The notes beneath the pieces are model-generated. The model was given only the letters and a program-made list of their open reading frames with translations, was not told where the DNA came from and did not search any database. A stretch of 64,000 nucleotides of DNA, from positions 124,001 to 188,000 of IMG/VR virus record IMGVR_UViG_3300037245_001419. One strand, given 5' to 3'. Below are positions 33,526 through 42,000 of this stretch, one piece after another (position 1 is the first letter of the stretch; each line of letters opens with the position of its first letter). The translations under genes and the position numbers were made by a program. This DNA comes from a virus.

Positions 33526-34242
33526 TTACACAGCTAATTTTTTTTCAGCTCGTGTTAGTCGATTTTGAAGTGACTTCTTATCCTTCGCCAGAACCTTTGC
33601 TTCATTCTTATAGAATAGTAGTTCAGCATGAGGTAAATGTTCTTCCAGACGACTGTTAAGACGGTCTATAGTACCATTGATGGTGTCGAGGTCATCAAAG
33701 ATTTCATCAAAACGCTTAGTATCCTGTTCTGACATATCCAGAGACTTAAGGGTCGCATACATGTTTGAGAATTGTTTGAGACTTTCAGCATTGAGACTTG
33801 TAAAAGATACCAGTTGAGTTTCTGTATTTGCAGTAACATCAATATTCTCAGACTCTAACACACCAGAGTCGGCACTGGTAGATTGTGTTTCAGTCGCTAG
33901 GATTTCTTCGGGTGGTATAAAATCTGAATAATCAGAAGTTTCATCTGCAGAGCTTGCAGACCCTTCAGCTTCAGCAACTTTCTCACTTAACGATTCTAAG
34001 AAAAGCTTTGCCACTTTTAACTTAGAGAAGTCCATTGATCTAATCTGTGTTTTGATCACATCAACATCATTCCCTGCATCAAGCATAGCAACAGTAACAT
34101 CACGCATACGTTGAACCTGTTTCAATGCGTTGTCTTTCTTATGATTCACACTTCCGAAGTAAATCTGCTTACCTTCAATAGTCCTTATAATTTGATAGCA
34201 TGTAAGCATCTTTGTAATGTATTTCATATTCTTTTTACTCAT
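33526..34242 (-). CDS. AP2-like DNA-binding family, member B
   Basis: 238 residues. Residues 12-60 contain CYQIIRTIEGKQIYFGSVN then VQRMRDVTVAMLDAG, the same fold pattern as members A and C. A Ser/Thr/Glu-rich linker (90-150) leads to a C-terminal coiled coil (190-238). Likely DNA-binding and multimeric. Confidence 0.8.
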   Translation of the reverse strand: MSKKNMKYITKMLTCYQIIRTIEGKQIYFGSVNHKKDNALKQVQRMRDVTVAMLDAGNDVDVIKTQIRSMDFSKLKVAKLFLESLSEKVAEAEGSASSADETSDYSDFIPPEEILATETQSTSADSGVLESENIDVTANTETQLVSFTSLNAESLKQFSNMYATLKSLDMSEQDTKRFDEIFDDLDTINGTIDRLNSRLEEHLPHAELLFYKNEAKVLAKDKKSLQNRLTRAEKKLAV

Positions 34243-34261
34243 ATGGCATTCCTTTTATTTG

Positions 34262-34660
34262 TTATTGTGTTTTTGTATTGTAGTTAAGTAATTCTCCGTT
34301 ACCTTCTTGTCTAAACAGAAGGTATTCCGCTTGATCAACAACAGTTTTTCTGTTTTTAGTTGATAGCTGTGCGTATAGATTGTTAATTTTTGATTTCTCT
34401 GAAGTCTTAGTGATGTACCCAATAAGTTCATTCACATCGACATTATAAACATTTGCCAAGTCTACTAAAATCATAATAGAAGGTTTCTGCTTATCGTTCT
34501 CATATGCTGACAATGTTGGAGGTTGGACGTGTATAGCATCAGCAACCTCTTCTTGTGTTAAACCTCGATTGATACGAATCTTTTTAAGGATAGTACCAAA
34601 ATCATATTCAACACCGTACTCAACCTTGTTTCTTTTTATCTTAGTTTTAGCTTTAGCCAT
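34262..34660 (-). CDS. XRE/Cro-type transcriptional regulator
   Basis: 132 residues from ATG 34660 (AAGGAATTTGAAA upstream). LKKIRINRGLTQEEVADAIH then VQPPTLSAYENDKQKPSIM is a textbook helix-turn-helix (residues 23-75), followed by VYNVDVNELIGY and a short helical C-terminus. It is the only clear HTH repressor seen here and a candidate ligand of the palindrome found in the early promoters; that link is inference. Confidence 0.9.
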   Translation of the reverse strand: MAKAKTKIKRNKVEYGVEYDFGTILKKIRINRGLTQEEVADAIHVQPPTLSAYENDKQKPSIMILVDLANVYNVDVNELIGYITKTSEKSKINNLYAQLSTKNRKTVVDQAEYLLFRQEGNGELLNYNTKTQ

Positions 34661-34943
34661 TTTCAAATTCCTTGTTGAATTGTTCTCTCGTATAAATGTG
34701 CTCCAACTCCATCTTATTACATTTAATAATAACTTTCTTACTATCAAATATAACTATAAAACTAATATCTGTCAAGTTATTTTCTAAGTTATATAGTTTC
34801 TTAGCTAATATTTCTGCGCTAATGACCGATCTATATTGCTTTATATACCTCACACCTAACAGGTTAATAACGTGTGTTACCTCCTGTATAGATACTTTAG
34901 TTAGCCAAATTAAGAGTGTCTTCCATTTCGTTAATCTTATCAT
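34653..34943 (-). CDS. unknown protein, start uncertain
   Basis: Up to 96 residues. The only ATG is 46 bases inside the previous gene without a ribosome site, whereas a strong AGGAGG at about 34879-34884 is followed only by non-canonical codons (ATT, later GTG). The body (LNENNLTDISFIVIFDSKK-like strands) is not recognised. Its end overlaps the XRE gene start by 8 bases. Confidence 0.55.
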   Translation of the reverse strand: MIRLTKWKTLLIWLTKVSIQEVTHVINLLGVRYIKQYRSVISAEILAKKLYNLENNLTDISFIVIFDSKKVIIKCNKMELEHIYTREQFNKEFENG

Positions 34944-35265
34944 TTGTATAGTCTCCGAGTGCCTTAATAGTTTGGCTGACTACATCCTGTACATCTTTAA
35001 CATCCATAACATTTTCATGGTGAAACTCTATTGCAATCAAAGCATACATAATACTCTGCAATGAGTTATTAGTAGTTTCAATATTGAGATTAATATATTC
35101 TGTATTCCAACCGTCTTTACCAAAGATGCATGATAGTTCAAAGTCATGTTTCTTCGATAGTTCTTCTGCTTTAGCTAAAAGCTTGTGACACTTTTCCAAT
35201 GCAGACTTTTTAGCAAAGCTTTTTTCTGCATTAATTTTCGCATATATCCGTTTACTTTTTCTCAT
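34897..35265 (-). CDS. unknown protein, DUF2786-like fragment possible
   Basis: 122 residues from ATG 35265, with GCAGGAAAA upstream. EKCHKLLAKAEELSKKHDFE resembles the start of DUF2786 proteins, which have a kinase- or AAA-associated helix pair; the rest (SLQSIMYALIAIEFHHENVM) is unassigned. Confidence 0.75.
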   Translation of the reverse strand: MRKSKRIYAKINAEKSFAKKSALEKCHKLLAKAEELSKKHDFELSCIFGKDGWNTEYINLNIETTNNSLQSIMYALIAIEFHHENVMDVKDVQDVVSQTIKALGDYTNDKINEMEDTLNLAN

Positions 35266-35392
35266 CGTGTTTTCCTGCTCTAGCCGTTTTGTAACAAATA
35301 GTGGAGCAAGTATCGTGTATAAACGGCTTGCTCCCATACTTGTTAATTGATTCACTTACATTGAAGTCTGCCTTACATACTTTGCAAATCAA
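35252..35392 (-). CDS. small zinc-finger protein, TTG start
   Basis: 46 residues. MICKVCKADFNVSESINKYG then FIHDTCSTICYKTAR gives C-x2-C ... C-x3-C. The TTG overlaps the stop of the upstream gene, with GAGG eight bases before it; the end overlaps the next start. Confidence 0.55.
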   Translation of the reverse strand: MICKVCKADFNVSESINKYGSKPFIHDTCSTICYKTARAGKHDEKK

Positions 35393-36246
35393 TCATCATC
35401 CTCTTCATCTTCTTTGTATTTGTACTCACCATCTACCAATTCATAGTAATCTTTATTACTGGGAATAACTTCAAACGCAAGCTCGTAAGCCTCAATAGAA
35501 CAATTTTCTGGAATAACTTCAGTTGATAATTTACCTTCATCATACGTTAAGCGACCACAATTGCAACCAGTGTCCTCATCTGCATATACATATTCAATTA
35601 ATACAGTTGGAAATTTTTCAGCCATTTTACCAATCATGTCTGGCACACTGCTCCATGCAGTTTGAATTTCAAAAATAATTTCGGTTGCAGAATCATGTTT
35701 TTTACATGAGTATGAATTCCACTTAGTACCCCAATTTTTAATAGCCCAATCATACCATGTTGTATGACCATATTTTGCCTTATTGTCAATGTATTGTTGA
35801 CCAACCTTTAAAGCTTTTTGTTGGTCTTCTTCAGACAATCCCGCAAACCGCTTACGCAATTCTTCATCACCTAAAAATGTACTCCCACCAGTACCATTTA
35901 TGATATACTGCCCAAGTTCACCCTGTGATCCAGAAGAGATATTAAGCTCTTCTGGCATAGGAATAATTTTATTGAAATCTGGAAAACGTGTCCATGCTTC
36001 AGTCATAAGAGGCTCATAATCTTCGGGAACACCTATAGCTGTATCACCACCCTTAATTTGAAACTCCTTAGTCTTTTCGTCAAGCCACCCATAACCATGA
36101 TCCGTACCAATCTTTTTGTATATAAGACGTTCGTCATAACCTCTATCGTGTTCAGACTTATAGTGAGTACTGTATTGAGCGACCAGTTTATCAATTTCGA
36201 TCTGTTCACCAGATAGTTTAAGTATGTTTGTTATGTGATTTGGCAT
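35389..36246 (-). CDS. Api92/YubB-like protein
   Basis: 285 residues. Begins MPNHITNILKLSG; contains PDFNKIIPMPEELN, WAIKNWGTKWNSY, FEIQTAWSSVPDMI, FPTVLIEYVYADEDTG. These are the landmarks of the plasmid/phage Api92-like (ferredoxin-fold, DUF1281) family, often carried by mobile elements; molecular role unknown. The acidic tail EDEEDDD ends the protein. Confidence 0.88.
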   Translation of the reverse strand: MPNHITNILKLSGEQIEIDKLVAQYSTHYKSEHDRGYDERLIYKKIGTDHGYGWLDEKTKEFQIKGGDTAIGVPEDYEPLMTEAWTRFPDFNKIIPMPEELNISSGSQGELGQYIINGTGGSTFLGDEELRKRFAGLSEEDQQKALKVGQQYIDNKAKYGHTTWYDWAIKNWGTKWNSYSCKKHDSATEIIFEIQTAWSSVPDMIGKMAEKFPTVLIEYVYADEDTGCNCGRLTYDEGKLSTEVIPENCSIEAYELAFEVIPSNKDYYELVDGEYKYKEDEEDDD

Positions 36247-36273
36247 TTTTACTCCTTTAATTATCTATTATTA

Positions 36274-36302
36274 AAGTTAACTAATTAACTAAAGTATGTC
36301 AA
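36274..36302 (-). promoter_or_regulatory. early promoter with decamer in the spacer
   Basis: TTGACA, 17 bp, TAACTT; the spacer begins TACTTTAGTT. Drives 35389-36246. Confidence 0.85.
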
Positions 36303-36679
36303 TAGAATTTACGTATCCCTAAAACTTTTTGTATTTCTTCTAATTTGTCATCACACCCATCAGTATAGGCTTCATTTTTTACGTTGCTCATTATAACTTT
36401 GATGCGAGGTAATAATTTCGATGGAGTTATTTTTCTCAATATAAGACGATCCAACCACTCTTGTATGGCATTAACCTTAACATTCTTATTTAACAGGCCA
36501 GTAAGGTGTTCACCTTCTTTAGTATCCTTATAGATGGTGATACCTAAATCAAGAATACAATCATCGCACCAGTAACTTTGTGAGTTTTGTGAAATAGTTG
36601 TTATCTCATGACTAACACCACCTGCCGAATTCATCTTTCTACCGTTAGGTTCACCAATTATAATATCATCCCATGACAT
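36299..36679 (-). CDS. unknown protein
   Basis: 126 residues; WCDDCILDLG is a possible half zinc site. The final codons lie on the promoter of the next gene. Not recognised. Confidence 0.8.
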   Translation of the reverse strand: MSWDDIIIGEPNGRKMNSAGGVSHEITTISQNSQSYWCDDCILDLGITIYKDTKEGEHLTGLLNKNVKVNAIQEWLDRLILRKITPSKLLPRIKVIMSNVKNEAYTDGCDDKLEEIQKVLGIRKFY

Positions 36680-36684
36680 AATCC

Positions 36685-37761
36685 CTACTTTACTAAATAT
36701 TGTTTCTGGTTAATCTCTTCTAGCATGCCCTTACCCTTTGTGTATGGCTCGATCCACTTCATACGTCGATCAGTCATTTTAATACCACAAGCTTGACTAC
36801 GCCAATGACCTCTTACAAGCCATTTGGGACACGACACAACGTTCTTTAAGTTTGTCAGGCAACTATACTCATCATCAGTCAAACGTCTGTTAGAACCTAT
36901 TACAATGCGACCTATCTTAGACAAATCTTTGTTCTTTTCAGCTACTTTAGTTGCTTCTTTTAACCGATTAGCTTTAGTCTTTTTCTTCTTAGTAACATAT
37001 CGCTTAGCAGGGGTATGATTAAACGATTCCATTGAGCAGATATATAACAGAGAATTGATAATGAAACTATAATGCCTTCTGTATATTGTTTCGTCATCAT
37101 TAAAGTCAATGTCGGTCATTTTTTTATCTTTAGATGTTTTACGGGCTAATAATACATCGTCAAGACTTAGTTGGATCATATCTTCAACTGAAGTACAGTT
37201 AAGTCTTAATGACATTCCAGACTGTTCCAACATACGTTGATCGCCCTTTCGCCCTTCTCCGAACGATTGGGCAAGGATAGAGTTTTCAGCTTCATTGTAT
37301 GTCAATACAATGTCTTTAAAAACCATAACTAAATCACCACTAGCTTGAACCTCTAGTGAAGGGATAGACAACACCATGTTATCAAAAGGCATTTTAATTA
37401 ATTCTGGATTGATATTTTTTATCTCTGTATTAACAAGCTTAAAGAATAAGTCTTCAGTTATATTAAACACTTTTGCTTTACGCATACCCAGATATATTGA
37501 TGCAAAAGTAGATTCAAACAATGGATTGTTATGAAAAAACATATCCCCATATACTTTGATCATTGCAAAACTACAAAACAGCAAACGACTAATGTCAGTA
37601 GGGTATGATTCATTGACAAATTTGTTGCCAAACGCATCGGCCCTTTCATCTGATATTGCAGGAAGAGCTTCATCCATTTGAGCTATAATATCTATACCTT
37701 TATCCTTAAAGTATTCGCATATCTCTTCAATGTGTAAAGGTTCAAATTTCTTAGCTTCCAT
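36685..37761 (-). CDS. unknown protein with C-terminal RGHWRSQ motif
   Basis: 358 residues. N-terminal 220 residues helical, then a basic segment KRYVTKKKKTKANRLKEATK and a C-terminal CPKWLVRGHWRSQACG ... WIEPYTKG. A similar terminal motif (RGHWR then W-I-x-P-y) occurs in a family of phage and plasmid proteins that includes AcrVA2-like anti-CRISPRs; I rate that link as weak because only the tail resembles it. Confidence 0.8.
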   Translation of the reverse strand: MEAKKFEPLHIEEICEYFKDKGIDIIAQMDEALPAISDERADAFGNKFVNESYPTDISRLLFCSFAMIKVYGDMFFHNNPLFESTFASIYLGMRKAKVFNITEDLFFKLVNTEIKNINPELIKMPFDNMVLSIPSLEVQASGDLVMVFKDIVLTYNEAENSILAQSFGEGRKGDQRMLEQSGMSLRLNCTSVEDMIQLSLDDVLLARKTSKDKKMTDIDFNDDETIYRRHYSFIINSLLYICSMESFNHTPAKRYVTKKKKTKANRLKEATKVAEKNKDLSKIGRIVIGSNRRLTDDEYSCLTNLKNVVSCPKWLVRGHWRSQACGIKMTDRRMKWIEPYTKGKGMLEEINQKQYLVK

Positions 37762-37765
37762 CAAT

Positions 37766-38326
37766 TTATCCTACAATAAACTTTGTTTCGGTTTCAATTT
37801 TGACTTGTGCTTCGATAGCCTTAAGAAGAACTTTTGCATCAAAGTTTTTCTTTGGCTCGATAAATGAAGTACCCTCATTCCACGTCTCAACACAAATCTT
37901 ATTGCTGGTAACAATGATCTTACCAGCGTCGCCAGTTTCTTCACCAGAGTAGAGAATCGTACCATCTAACTGCCTATCTAAAGGCATGAAAACTTTTGTT
38001 ATGAGGTATTCTATCCACTCAGTATAAGCATAGAACTTTTCACTACCACCCCACTCTAAAGTTGTACCATCTTCAGAAATTTCCCACCTTAACCAAAGAC
38101 TAGGTTGTGTTCTAGGGGGTTGATTATAATCAGCTATATTGAGTTCATTGTCTTGACCTGCAAAACCCTTACCAATATAGAACTCGCCCTGTACTCCATA
38201 AATTGATTCGTCAACATTTCTAGCCATTCTACGAGTATCCGCAAGCTTGTTAAGAAACACTACTTGTTGTGGTTCCAGTGCAGGTGTTATAGTCATTTTG
38301 CCTTCAAAATCAGTAGTATATCCCAT
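37766..38326 (-). CDS. conserved phage protein of unknown function
   Basis: 186 residues. MGYTTDFEGKMTITPAL, LNKLADTRRMARNV, GVQGEFYIG, QPSLWLRWEISEDGTTLEWG and EWIEYLI form a pattern frequent in large phages and annotated hypothetical. Probably a small alpha/beta binding protein. Confidence 0.88.
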   Translation of the reverse strand: MGYTTDFEGKMTITPALEPQQVVFLNKLADTRRMARNVDESIYGVQGEFYIGKGFAGQDNELNIADYNQPPRTQPSLWLRWEISEDGTTLEWGGSEKFYAYTEWIEYLITKVFMPLDRQLDGTILYSGEETGDAGKIIVTSNKICVETWNEGTSFIEPKKNFDAKVLLKAIEAQVKIETETKFIVG

Positions 38327-38349
38327 GCGTTCTCCTTAAGTTTTAATAA

Positions 38350-38378
38350 AAGATAGTTATTTAGTTAATTTTTGTCTA
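38350..38378 (-). promoter_or_regulatory. early promoter
   Basis: TAGACA, 17 bp, TATCTT; a decamer copy lies directly upstream at 38379-38388. Drives 37766 and 36685 and probably 36299. Confidence 0.75.
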
Positions 38379-38415
38379 TACTTTAGTTAATATTATTCAT
38401 AAAATATAACTAAAG

Positions 38416-38679
38416 CTACTTGTGTTCAGCTCGTATCTTTTCAGCTAATAAAGACTGTTTTTCGGGAGAAAAGAACACATCATCATGTGGTATCTGTTCA
38501 GCAGCTTGATCTTGAACTTCATCTAAAAAATGAATTATCCCATTAAGAGTATCATCCTCCGCTTTAGTCAAGTCATTAGATCTACTCAACAACTCAAGTA
38601 TAATAAGCTTTTGACCGCTTAGCATCTCCCAGTCCATGTGCTTTAGTTCTACATTTACTACTTTATTAATGTTTGCCAT
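38416..38679 (-). CDS. unknown small protein
   Basis: 87 residues, helical and acidic (LKHMDWEMLSGQKLIILELL). Single-gene unit. Not recognised. Confidence 0.8.
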   Translation of the reverse strand: MANINKVVNVELKHMDWEMLSGQKLIILELLSRSNDLTKAEDDTLNGIIHFLDEVQDQAAEQIPHDDVFFSPEKQSLLAEKIRAEHK

Positions 38680-38707
38680 GTTATTCTCCGTTGCTTATCT
38701 ATTATAT

Positions 38708-38736
38708 AAGATAGCTAATTAACTAAGTCTTGTCAA
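38708..38736 (-). promoter_or_regulatory. early promoter
   Basis: TTGACA, 17 bp, TATCTT; drives 38416-38679. Confidence 0.85.
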
Positions 38737-38741
38737 CAAAA

Positions 38742-38779
38742 AAAGATGGAATTAACCACCTTTTTAAAAAACCATCTTT
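38742..38779 (-). terminator. terminator
   Basis: AAAGATGG / CCATCTTT; overlaps the end of the 38764 gene and precedes the next promoter. Confidence 0.65.
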
Positions 38780-38982
38780 GGTTCTGTCATTGGGAACTGT
38801 TTACTAGTTTTTGTAATTTTGTACAGCTCAAAATGAACTATAAACTCTTTATGACAGTCAGGGTTTAAACACGCCACACACCACTCAACGCCACCATGAG
38901 ACATACTGAACATAGGGGCGCTGACCCCTTGAGTACGCTTGTCATTACCACAGTGCGGACACTTGACTACTTTAGTTTTCAT
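38764..38982 (-). CDS. Ogr/Delta-like zinc protein
   Basis: 72 residues. VKCPHCGNDKRTQG, then VEWCVACLNPDCHKEFIVHF: a C-x2-C ... C-x4-C arrangement like late-gene activators of P2-type phages, but regulatory function here is unproven. Confidence 0.75.
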   Translation of the reverse strand: MKTKVVKCPHCGNDKRTQGVSAPMFSMSHGGVEWCVACLNPDCHKEFIVHFELYKITKTSKQFPMTEPKMVF

Positions 38983-39232
38983 CGTTAACCTTTACCGTAT
39001 GCCTATCTATTGATACACGCTTGATATTGCGGAAACCTAAAGTATATTCTGCTTCAGCTTGAACGTCTATCTCTTCTTCATAGTTACTTTCGAGATAGTG
39101 CTGTTTTTTCACTGTTGCGTACTCGTAAGCAGTTTTAATCGCTTCCGTCACTTCAGCTACTGTTTCAGTACCTTCAGCCATGTAAAGCCCTAAGGCTTCA
39201 CCGTTTGCATTTACTACTTCAATTAAGTGCAT
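38972..39232 (-). CDS. unknown small protein
   Basis: 86 residues: IEVVNANGEALGLYMAEGTE then helix and strands. Overlaps both neighbours (11 and 10 bases). Not recognised. Confidence 0.8.
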   Translation of the reverse strand: MHLIEVVNANGEALGLYMAEGTETVAEVTEAIKTAYEYATVKKQHYLESNYEEEIDVQAEAEYTLGFRNIKRVSIDRHTVKVNDEN

Positions 39233-39414
39233 GATTTTACTTCCTTCTCGACAACGCCATAGTCGTTACTCTCTTGCTCATAATCATAAGAGATTGGACA
39301 TTCTTCATCAACACAAGGGTCACATACAAAATATTCACCATCAGAAAATATACATGCATTGTCATAATTGACTACTAATCCACATTGTGCACATTTAACA
39401 GTTTGTATTTTCAT
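39223..39414 (-). CDS. small zinc-ribbon protein
   Basis: 63 residues. VKCAQCGLVVNY and FVCDPCVDEECP form a treble-clef-like C-x2-C pair. First gene of a three-gene unit. Confidence 0.8.
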   Translation of the reverse strand: MKIQTVKCAQCGLVVNYDNACIFSDGEYFVCDPCVDEECPISYDYEQESNDYGVVEKEVKSCT

Positions 39415-39439
39415 ATGATCTCCTTGTTATCTATTATTA

Positions 39440-39468
39440 AAGATAGTTAATTAACTAAGCGTTGTCAA
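39440..39468 (-). promoter_or_regulatory. early promoter, consensus copy
   Basis: TTGACA, 17 bp (ACGCTTAGTTAATTAAC), TATCTT; drives 39223-38764. Confidence 0.88.
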
Positions 39469-39477
39469 TGTAAAAGA

Positions 39478-40242
39478 TTAGATTTTCCCAGATTTATCAT
39501 ACTGAAGTTGTTTCATATCAGCAAATGCATCAGCATCTTCTTTATTGAACACAATGCCGACAACTTCATCATTAGTAGTAGTAAATTCACCAGTAAATCT
39601 TATCTCAAAATTTACATCAGTTTCTACAACATAAAAAATTGACAGATACTTTTTTTGCAATTCTTTCATGTCACAAATTTTTGAACCCTTTAGGTAAAGC
39701 CCTTCATCGTCTGGACAAACATCATGTAGTCGCTGTACCAAGCCTTCAATGATAGTTGTTTGAGATAGCTTCTTAAGGTCTGCCTTATCAAATGCAACTT
39801 CAATGTTACAACTATCACATCCGGCATCTTCTTTTCCAGAGTGGCCACCATCGGGACTATTTGGATCGTGAAGATAAATGTCAATATGAATATCTTTAGC
39901 TTTTTTAAGAATGTCTTCATCTGAAGTTCCTGTAACGTCCCATGAATGAGTAACTTGAGCTTCAGTAACTTGATAGTATACTGTTTTTGTAAACTTCCTT
40001 GGCGTAGGGGTATGGGTCTCTTGCTCACCTACCAAGCCCCACTCTTCTGATTCTCTGATAGCAGACCATGTAGAATAGCTGTTCTTAAAGTGGTTCGTGA
40101 TAACAGCATCATCTAAACACTTGTCGCACAGATCAACAGTTTCATTTGTTTCTTGAATTAGAGTGCCGTGTATACTGCCTTCGTGTGATTCTAAATCTAC
40201 ACCAGTGTTTTGTAGGTCGTTTAAGTGTTTACAAATTCTCAT
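39478..40242 (-). CDS. unknown protein
   Basis: 254 residues. N-terminal CKHL...LCDKC could bind zinc; central GCDSC; VYYQVTEAQVTHSWDVTG is a beta-rich segment typical of phage proteins of unknown function. Single-gene unit. Confidence 0.85.
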   Translation of the reverse strand: MRICKHLNDLQNTGVDLESHEGSIHGTLIQETNETVDLCDKCLDDAVITNHFKNSYSTWSAIRESEEWGLVGEQETHTPTPRKFTKTVYYQVTEAQVTHSWDVTGTSDEDILKKAKDIHIDIYLHDPNSPDGGHSGKEDAGCDSCNIEVAFDKADLKKLSQTTIIEGLVQRLHDVCPDDEGLYLKGSKICDMKELQKKYLSIFYVVETDVNFEIRFTGEFTTTNDEVVGIVFNKEDADAFADMKQLQYDKSGKI

Positions 40243-40270
40243 AATAGTTTCTCCGTTGAGGTCTTTAATA

Positions 40271-40299
40271 AAGATAGTTAATTAACTAAGAGCTGTCAA
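40271..40299 (-). promoter_or_regulatory. early promoter
   Basis: TTGACA, 17 bp, TATCTT; drives 39478-40242. Confidence 0.85.
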
Positions 40300-40307
40300 G
40301 TTAAATA

Positions 40308-40805
40308 TTACCATTCCCAAAGAATAGCAACATCTTTGTGTTGTTCTTTTACAGAAACGTATGTACGGTTATCATCAGACCTATTCAACATGTCGTCAAC
40401 ATTCGCCCAATTGTTAATAATCAATTTGTCAGAATCATCCACAAATGGAATGTCTTTGTGGTGCTCAAACAATTTTCCTAAAGTAGGAAAAGAAAATTGG
40501 TGTTGTTTCTGAAATTTTTCAAAGTCTGCATCAACTTGTTCTTCAAACTTTGGTATGTGCTTGAAAACATAGTCAGCTAAAAAATGTATCACTGAAATTT
40601 TAACAACAGCACCATGTGTGATAGCAGTAATACTATCAACAGCATTGTATATGTCATCACCAGTTTGATAAGCTTCACCGCTCCAATTCTCGATACTTTT
40701 TATGTCAGCATCAATCGCATCAACTTTACCTTTGAGTATTTCTACAAGGGCTTCAATAGTTGGGTCGTTTGATACTTCTAAAATTTTGTTAAGTACAGTT
40801 ATCAT
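40308..40805 (-). CDS. unknown protein
   Basis: 165 residues from ATG 40805, preceded by GGAGAAAAT; the ATG at 40835 is inside the upstream small gene. Helical (IEALVEILKGKVDAIDADIK). Not recognised. Confidence 0.8.
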   Translation of the reverse strand: MITVLNKILEVSNDPTIEALVEILKGKVDAIDADIKSIENWSGEAYQTGDDIYNAVDSITAITHGAVVKISVIHFLADYVFKHIPKFEEQVDADFEKFQKQHQFSFPTLGKLFEHHKDIPFVDDSDKLIINNWANVDDMLNRSDDNRTYVSVKEQHKDVAILWEW

Positions 40806-40819
40806 ATTTTCTCCATCGA

Positions 40820-40966
40820 TTAATAACATTGGCATTCAACATCATCATTACAGCAATGATTGAGCCACATTTCACAACATGAACACCAATCCATTAACCC
40901 ACCACAAGCACAGCAATATTCATCGCCTTCTTCATATTCATAGTGTAATTTATAGTCTTCATTCAT
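40820..40966 (-). CDS. tiny cysteine-rich protein
   Basis: 48 residues with nine cysteines, including YCCACGGLMDWCSCCEMW and HCC. Directly behind its own promoter; the ATG has no strong ribosome site. Probably a zinc-binding miniature protein. Confidence 0.6.
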   Translation of the reverse strand: MNEDYKLHYEYEEGDEYCCACGGLMDWCSCCEMWLNHCCNDDVECQCY

Positions 40967-40973
40967 ATTATAT

Positions 40974-41002
40974 AAGATAGTTAATTAGTTAAGTATTGTC
41001 AA
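40974..41002 (-). promoter_or_regulatory. early promoter
   Basis: TTGACA, 17 bp, TATCTT; overlaps the end of 40999-41193; drives 40820 and 40308. Confidence 0.82.
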
Positions 41003-41193
41003 GTATTCTTTATACAATTAATACAATATTTTTTTCCTTTAACGACACCACCCAAATGAGATTTCACGGGGTAGTATCGTTTAAACGGAATTTTACTTTG
41101 ACAATTGTAACATGAAAATAACTCTGTAAGTTTTCTAGCCTTTCTAATAACATATCTTATAGGCTCCCTTAGTGCAGAGTTATTAACAGTCAT
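40999..41193 (-). CDS. small zinc protein
   Basis: 64 residues; FSCYNCQSKIPF and YCINCIKN form two C-x2-C pairs separated by 27 residues, with a basic N-terminus. Confidence 0.75.
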   Translation of the reverse strand: MTVNNSALREPIRYVIRKARKLTELFSCYNCQSKIPFKRYYPVKSHLGGVVKGKKYCINCIKNT

Positions 41194-41195
41194 TA

Positions 41196-41702
41196 CTATT
41201 CGTCCATTTCTTCAATTACTTCATCTTGTGGGAACTCAGGTTTTCGAATTTCAATAAACAGTTCATCAATAGACTTCTGAGTTTTTCGAGACTTAAGACA
41301 ATGTAGAACATACAGCTCATACCCTTCTCTAAGCTCACCTCTATCACCATCACTGGTAAAGCTCAGTGCATCACCCAAATGGTGTTTGTACACACACAAT
41401 GAGGCAACAACAATAGCATCGTAATTCTTCCGAGCAGTTTTACAGAACGCAAATTGACCATCCCATTCCTCTTCAAATACCATGCCCTCATGACTTTCAT
41501 CACCAATACCATTGAACGCTACATATTTTTTATCAGCATCAATTACAGGGTTAGTATCTTTTGTACCATGACCATCAGCCAATATATTAGGCATATCTTT
41601 ATTGGCCCATTTCAAAAACGATCTTACAGCTTTAATAGAAGACATTTTCTTTGCATCTGTTAAAGGCTTGCTTCCCTCTTCCCAGTAGTGTGTATAACCC
41701 AT
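41196..41702 (-). CDS. conserved phage protein (MGYTHYW family)
   Basis: 168 residues from ATG 41702 with GGAGAATAAC upstream. MGYTHYWEEG, VAFNGIGDESHEGMVF, FAFCKTARKNYDAIVVA are motifs of a widespread hypothetical family in phages and some bacteria. Confidence 0.88.
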   Translation of the reverse strand: MGYTHYWEEGSKPLTDAKKMSSIKAVRSFLKWANKDMPNILADGHGTKDTNPVIDADKKYVAFNGIGDESHEGMVFEEEWDGQFAFCKTARKNYDAIVVASLCVYKHHLGDALSFTSDGDRGELREGYELYVLHCLKSRKTQKSIDELFIEIRKPEFPQDEVIEEMDE

Positions 41703-41740
41703 GTTATTCTCCAATGTTATAGTTAATGTTTCTTATACTT

Positions 41741-41769
41741 AAGTTAGTTAAATAGCTAACCAATGTCAA
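41741..41769 (-). promoter_or_regulatory. early promoter
   Basis: TTGACA, 17 bp, TAACTT; drives 41196 and 40999. Confidence 0.8.
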
Positions 41770-41774
41770 CAAAA

Positions 41775-41802
41775 AAACCCATTAAAATTAATTAATGGGT
41801 TT
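41775..41802 (-). terminator. terminator
   Basis: AAACCCATTAA / TTAATGGGTTT with a T-run; ends the CCA-enzyme operon. A decamer copy (41808-41817) adjoins it. Confidence 0.8.
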
Positions 41803-41823
41803 AAATTTACTTTAGTTTACAAT

Positions 41824-42000
41824 CTAAAGACGAATATACTTATCTGAAAACTCTGATTCATATGTAGATTTCCATCCACAACTAGGGCATATAAATTGCC
41901 CAGACTCTTTTTTAGTTCGTGGCATCTTACGACAATTAACACTCCCACAATAAGGACGGTAATTAGGGTCGGCTATAATATTTTCCCGAACTATGCTCAC
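41824..42000 (-). CDS. small zinc-finger protein, GTG start
   Basis: 58 residues. YCGSVNCRKM and FICPSCGWKSTY give C-x4-C ... C-x2-C. The GTG overlaps the TAG of the upstream gene (TAGTG), with AAGG nearby. Confidence 0.7.
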   Translation of the reverse strand: MSIVRENIIADPNYRPYCGSVNCRKMPRTKKESGQFICPSCGWKSTYESEFSDKYIRL

